From: Bradyrhizobium iriomotense
GTDB taxonomy: Bacteria > Pseudomonadota > Alphaproteobacteria > Rhizobiales > Xanthobacteraceae
Assembly: GCF_018130765.1 (NCBI RefSeq)
Contig: NZ_JAFCJZ010000005.1
Location: forward strand, 359,601 to 423,600
DNA: 64,000 nt
Reading direction: 5' to 3'
Shown here: piece after piece, positions 59,909-64,000 of the stretch
How positions within the stretch are numbered: position 1 is the first letter of the stretch
How the letters are laid out: the number at the start of each line of letters is the position of its first letter
The notes under the pieces: model-generated
Seen by the model: the letters and a program-made list of their open reading frames with translations, nothing else
The model's database searches: none
What the model was told of the DNA's origin: nothing
Made by a program: the position numbers and the translations under genes

Positions 59909-62239
59909 CTATCCGGCCGCCCGCCGCGGCGTCAGATTGGCGGTCCCCTCTGCCGGCGGCGCGACATGCATCAGAATGGTCTGGGTCGCGGAGGCAACCT
60001 CGATGCCGTGCTGCTGGAAGCGCTGCTTCATGCGGCGGTTGAATTCGCGCTGTACCGGCCAGCGGCCGGCCTCGGTGCAACGGATCTGGCCGACGATCGA
60101 CACCATCGCGCCGTCGACCTTGTCGACGCCCCACAATTCGAGATCGCCGCGGATCAGCGCGCGGAAGTCCGTTTCGCGCCGCATCTCGCCGACGATGTCC
60201 TTGAGGATCTGGCCGGCGCGGTCGGTGTCCTCCTTGTAGGCGACATTGACGCTGACGGAGGCGTTGCCGGCGCCGCGGCTGGCATTGGTGATGGTGGTGA
60301 CCGCGCTGAACGGCACGATGTGCACGGCACCGTCGCCGGCGCGAAGCCTGATCGTGCGGATCGAGACGTTCTCGACGACGCCCGAGAGGCCGGAGACGCT
60401 GACATTGTCGCCGACCTGCACCGTGTTTTCCAAAAGCAGGAACAGGCCGGTGATGAGATCCTGCACCAGCTTCTGCGAGCCGAAGCCGATGGCGATGCCG
60501 ACGATGCCGGCGCCCGCGAGCAGCGGCGCGACATTGACGCCGATCTCGCTCAGCGCCGTGAGGCCGACGACCGTGGCGATCAGGCACAGCAGCGCGGTGC
60601 GCAGCATCGGCTGGAAGGTGCGCAGGCGCGCGGCACGGGCGTAGTGCCCGTCCCTGGACAGCGCATTGATCTGGCGGTCCAGCAGCGCATTGCTGATTTC
60701 CCAGATCGCCGCAGCGATGAACACGGCAATGCCGATCGTCACCACCGCCGAGATCAGCCGGCCGCCGATCTGGCCGCCATAGAACCAGACGATGGCATCC
60801 ACGCCCCAGACCTCGAGCACGGCGACGAAGCCGATGAAGGCGATCGCGCCCGAGACGATCTTGCGCAGCAGCGGCAGATAGCGGTTGGCGCGGACCTCCA
60901 GCCCCGGAAAGCGCTGCAGGATCTCCGGCTTGATGCGGAAACCGCGGTCGATCAGGCTCAGCGTCAGCATGATGGCGACGCGCGTGATCACGGCGACCAC
61001 GATGGTGCCGACGAAATATTGCAGCAGCAGCGAATAGCCGTTGCGGATGTTCAGCGCCCACACGGCCCACAGCGCCAGATCGAGTGCGATGGCGAGATAG
61101 TGCCAGCCGCCGGCGATGCGGTTGCGCAGGCGCGCGGCGATGCCCTGCCGGTCGGCCGGCGCGCGGATGGCCTCGGCGACCTGGCGGCGACATTGCAGGA
61201 TGATGACCACGATGAAGAGGTGCACGACCAGCATCACCATGCGGATCAGCGCGGCATAGCCGGCGCGATGCAGGCCGAGCAACAGTGCCACGTTGGCGAA
61301 GGCGATGCCGGTGACGCCGACACCGACGATGCGGCGCGCCCAGATCTCGATATAGGCCGCAGTCTCGGCCCGTACCGGAAACAGGCCGAACGGCCCCGCC
61401 AGCGCACGGACCAGGCAGATCAGCCCGCGCGAGAACGCATAGGCGTTGACGACCGCGAGGATCACGAGGCGGACGGTTGTGGGCTCACCGATCTCCGTCC
61501 CGAGCAGCGCGGTGGAGATGCCGACGAAGACGAACACGGGAAGCAGTTCGAGCACGAAACGCCCGAGCACGAAGGGCAGCCGCAGCATGACCTGCCAGAC
61601 CCGCGCCAGACTGTGGCGACGCCTGTGCAGTTCGGGCTCGGGGGTGACGTCGGTCACCGATGACGGTGGATCGGCAACGGGGAGCGCCTGCGTCGGCAGG
61701 CGCGGGGTTTGCGGCACGCGTCCCTCCAGAAACGCGACCGGCCGGCGGATCAGGCGGAAGATCACCCATTCGGCCGCGAGCGCGCAGCCGAGCACCAGCG
61801 CAAGCTTCCAGGCGATCTCGATCAGGAGATTGTAGGCCGCCGGATCATTCGCGGTGCGCATGATCCAGTAGTAGAAGGCCGGAAAGTGCGTGAGCGTCCG
61901 TGCCATGCCGGCGATCTCGCTCGAGATCTCGCCGATCTGCTCGGACACTGTAAGCATGAGCTGCGCGCCGAGGCCATCGGCCGCAAGCGGGATCGGCGAT
62001 TTCTGTTCGGGCGCAGGCTGCTGTGGACCGGACGCATTTGCGATTGCGCGCAGCGTGTCGATCATCTGCGCGCGCTTCTTGTCGTCCTGAAGGGTCTCAA
62101 GCGCACGCTTGGCCTCATCGGACGACAGCGCGGTCGCACCTTTGGCATTCGGCGCGGGCGTCTCGGCGCGAACTGGGGAGAAAGACGAGATGGCAATGAA
62201 GAGCGCTGCGAGAAGCGCCGGGACAAGCTTGTGCGACAC
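59909..62239 (-). CDS. Large mechanosensitive channel (MscS/YbiO-like)
   Basis: A 776-residue inner-membrane protein. A signal peptide (about 1-30) and a periplasmic helical domain (to about 190) precede a series of about ten membrane segments. The C-terminal MscS core has a pore helix with GINVAPLLAGAGIVGIAIGFG-type Gly/Ala packing, then LVQDLITGLFLLLENTVQVGD, the beta domain GVVENVSIRTIRLR and a cytoplasmic domain to the end. The GTG at 62239 with AGGGAA upstream is the best start. Family members open on membrane tension to release solutes in osmotic downshock. Confidence 0.92.
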   Translation of the reverse strand: MSHKLVPALLAALFIAISSFSPVRAETPAPNAKGATALSSDEAKRALETLQDDKKRAQMIDTLRAIANASGPQQPAPEQKSPIPLAADGLGAQLMLTVSEQIGEISSEIAGMARTLTHFPAFYYWIMRTANDPAAYNLLIEIAWKLALVLGCALAAEWVIFRLIRRPVAFLEGRVPQTPRLPTQALPVADPPSSVTDVTPEPELHRRRHSLARVWQVMLRLPFVLGRFVLELLPVFVFVGISTALLGTEIGEPTTVRLVILAVVNAYAFSRGLICLVRALAGPFGLFPVRAETAAYIEIWARRIVGVGVTGIAFANVALLLGLHRAGYAALIRMVMLVVHLFIVVIILQCRRQVAEAIRAPADRQGIAARLRNRIAGGWHYLAIALDLALWAVWALNIRNGYSLLLQYFVGTIVVAVITRVAIMLTLSLIDRGFRIKPEILQRFPGLEVRANRYLPLLRKIVSGAIAFIGFVAVLEVWGVDAIVWFYGGQIGGRLISAVVTIGIAVFIAAAIWEISNALLDRQINALSRDGHYARAARLRTFQPMLRTALLCLIATVVGLTALSEIGVNVAPLLAGAGIVGIAIGFGSQKLVQDLITGLFLLLENTVQVGDNVSVSGLSGVVENVSIRTIRLRAGDGAVHIVPFSAVTTITNASRGAGNASVSVNVAYKEDTDRAGQILKDIVGEMRRETDFRALIRGDLELWGVDKVDGAMVSIVGQIRCTEAGRWPVQREFNRRMKQRFQQHGIEVASATQTILMHVAPPAEGTANLTPRRAAG

Positions 62240-62917
62240 GCGGATTCCCTGAGAAAAAAATGAACGCGCCGGCGGCGACGGAACCGTCAACGCCGAAGCA
62301 CTTGCGTCATGTCGGATGACAGCTATTCGCCGCGACCCTGTGTCAGAAATTGGCCTTTGAGGCGACATTCTCTTGGCATTTGCCGCAATGCAGGCATCGG
62401 AAACTCCGCTTCCGCCCCAACGCAATGCCGAGTTGGATGGAACACGATAGCCCACGCCAAAACCTCGCCCGTCATTCCGGGATGACTCCGGAACGACGGC
62501 GAAGAGGACGAGGGAGAAGACATGATGCCAAATGCCCGGCGCGACCTCGTCAGGTCTGCGCAATGCGAGCGTGCCAAAATTACAGCGCCGGGAAGGTAGG
62601 GGCTATGCCTCACTGATGCAGCCCGCTAAACCTTGACCCGGCGTGCCGTTCGCGGTTTGCGCCGCTATGCGATAGTCCGAACGAGCTCCATCGCAATTAA
62701 CGCGGCTGGATTTGCGGAGGTGGTGTCATAGACCTCCCCTTGCTCATGAGGTGGACGTTACGCGTCGCGTATTCGCGACCACTGGAATGCTCCTCCTGCG
62801 ACACAAAACTGTCAAGCAGGATCAACGGCTCTCAAATCACATTTAGCGCTGCGTTCCACATTGTTCCGCGACAGATCGGCCGCGTGAAACAGCGGAATAA
62901 ATCCCTCGACGCAACGT
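62240..62917. other. Long intergenic stretch without a supported gene
   Basis: Nearly 700 bases with no credible gene. Open frames here are short and Arg/Cys-rich. The part before the MBL-fold gene may be remains of its missing 5' end or unrelated inserted DNA. A CGTCATTCCGGG-like phrase appears near 62470. Confidence 0.5.
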
Positions 62918-63672
62918 TTGTGTCAAAGGAATATTCCCTGTCCCACATCTCCTTCGTTTCCAGAAAGCCCATCTCGTATTTGCGACCCGCCAAGCCCTAT
63001 ATCGACGCGATCAAGGCCGTCACCGACAAGCCGATCAAATACGTCATCTACAGCCACCATCACTACGACCACATCGCCGGCGGCCAGCCATTCAAGGATC
63101 TCGGCGCCACCTTCATCGCGCACCGGCGAACCAGGGAGCGTCTGCTCGAGCTGAAGAAGCAGAAGTCCCTGCTCGCCGACGTCGTGATGCCGGACCAGGT
63201 GGTGGACGACAAGAAGAGCATCACGCTCGGCGGCACCACGCTGGAGCTGAACTATGTCGGTCGCAATCATTCCGACAACTCTCTGGTGATGCGGCTGCCC
63301 AAGGAGAAGATCGTCTTCGTGGTCGACTTCGCTCCGATCGAAAGCGTCCAGTTCCGCAACATTCCCGACAATGCCTCGCCGCTGGAATACATCGCCTCGC
63401 TGAAGAAGCTCGCCTCGCTCGACTGGGAGCGGATGATCCCCGGCCATCCCTATGCCGGCGGACGCTTCGGCACCAAGAAGGACGTCGAGGACGACATCGC
63501 CTACATGGAGGACCTCTCCACTGAAGTGAAGAAGGCGGCGGACGCCGGCAAGTGCTTCGACACCGCGATGAAGGAGGTGAAGCTGCCGAAATACGAGAAG
63601 TGGGCGAATTACGAGGCGAGCCTCCCCGCCAATGTCGAGCGCTTCTGCTACTGGTGGGGGCGGGGGTATTGA
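62918..63672 (+). pseudogene. MBL-fold hydrolase, 5' part missing or replaced
   Basis: From the region encoding KPISYLRPAKPYIDAIKAV (about 62967) onward the frame is a clear metallo-beta-lactamase-fold protein with YSHHHYDHIAGG, the zinc motif HxHxDH, and a second His in GRNHSDNS. Asp in VVDFAP and His in IPGHPYAGG are also kept. What precedes, in the same frame back to 62740, does not resemble the strands and loops expected before the HxHxDH motif, and no ribosome site is evident. Either the gene has lost its 5' part or an unnoticed frameshift lies near 62950. The intact C-terminus argues for recent damage. Confidence 0.6.
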
Positions 63673-64000
63673 GAGTCGGATTGCCCAGACGCGACGAGCT
63701 TCGCTCGCGCTGAGGGCGCGGGTACTAGCAAGCCGCTTGCACAGAACTCGTAGGGTGGGCAAAGGCGCGTCAGCGCCGTGCCCACCACCTCTATCGAGTC
63801 GAAGATTGGTGGGCACGCTTCGCTTTGCCCACCCTACGAGATCGGAGATCGCGGCTACGAGCGACGACGAACGGGTCGCTCTGCTGCCCTGCTCCGGTCC
63901 GCGGCGATGATAGCATCATGCCCCTGTTTTGCCCGACGAGGCTGGGCAAGAATGTTGCTTTTTGGGAGTTGATGTAGGATTCGTCTTATGGCGAATCGCA
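63673..64000. other. Intergenic end of the window with repeat
   Basis: Contains the palindromic element at 63748-63839. An ATG at 63988 close to the right edge may begin a gene outside the window; too little is visible to say. Confidence 0.5.
63748..63839. repeat. TCGTAGGGTGGGCAAAG palindromic repeat
   Basis: Left arm TCGTAGGGTGGGCAAAGGCG and right arm GCTTTGCCCACCCTACGA are inverted; inner copies of GTGCCCACCA/TGGTGGGCAC add a second palindrome. This composite form is widely seen in Bradyrhizobium-like intergenic DNA. Confidence 0.85.

Noticed and set aside
62350..62616. Open frame of 88 codons in the gap after the MscS-type gene
   Set aside because: Composition is Arg/His/Cys-rich, it lacks a ribosome site and it covers a repeat-like CGTCATTCCGGG segment.

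Overview
The window looks like chromosomal DNA of a Bradyrhizobium-type alphaproteobacterium. This is inferred from the high GC content, many periplasmic binding-protein transporters, rhizobial palindromic intergenic repeats, Tat-exported DUF1501/DUF1800 proteins and the overall gene repertoire. No species call is possible from the sequence alone.

Region 1 (about 1-10,400) is the least ordinary part. A three-gene exporter of the NHLM microcin/bacteriocin type (membrane-fusion protein, C39-peptidase ABC transporter, large second ABC transporter; 2502-8807) sits between two inverted copies of a roughly 610 bp arm (1031-1640 and 8984-9593). Each arm encodes the same pair of small double-glycine-leader peptides (59 and 75 aa), transcribed outward. 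Each arm also begins at a near-perfect CRP box (TGTGA-N6-TCACA). Two further GG-leader peptides lie at 383-765. A protein of unknown function is encoded inside the arms, and a cyclic-nucleotide-binding protein without a DNA-binding domain follows the right arm. The block ends close to the 3' end of a tRNA-Lys gene, suggesting an island edge. No modification enzyme is visible, so the products may be unmodified two-peptide bacteriocins; that is inference.

Region 2 (10.5-29.4 kb): tRNA-Lys, an Spy/CpxP-like protein, an orphan TRAP binding protein, leuA with a leucine-rich leader peptide (likely attenuation), a Tat-exported SMP-30 hydrolase, D-Ala-D-Ala ligase, a metallophosphoesterase, a FAD oxidoreductase, a branched-chain-amino-acid-type ABC transporter with a fused LivG-LivF ATPase and two binding proteins, a Gfo/Idh/MocA oxidoreductase and an RlpA-like protein.

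Region 3 (29.4-38.4 kb): a CmcJ/NvfI-like oxygenase and a sulfonate/organosulfur scavenging operon (binding protein, permease, ATPase, acyl-CoA-dehydrogenase-like oxidoreductase, SsuD-like monooxygenase, second binding protein). A third binding protein is divergently transcribed, and a mirrored 13 bp promoter element serves both directions.

Region 4 (38.4-50.7 kb): a Gly/Tyr-rich exported protein, glgC-glgA, a SemiSWEET, an extradiol dioxygenase, a carboxylesterase homologue that has lost its catalytic serine, a fused Baeyer-Villiger monooxygenase-esterase, several small unknown proteins and an RlpA-like lipoprotein.

Region 5 (50.7-64 kb): DUF1501 and DUF1800 proteins, a BlaI-M56 peptidase signalling pair sharing an operator-like motif with the DUF1800 operon, NAD-malic enzyme, a TctC-type binding protein, a large MscS-family channel and a 5'-damaged metallo-beta-lactamase-fold gene. 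Several families of palindromic repeats are scattered between genes.
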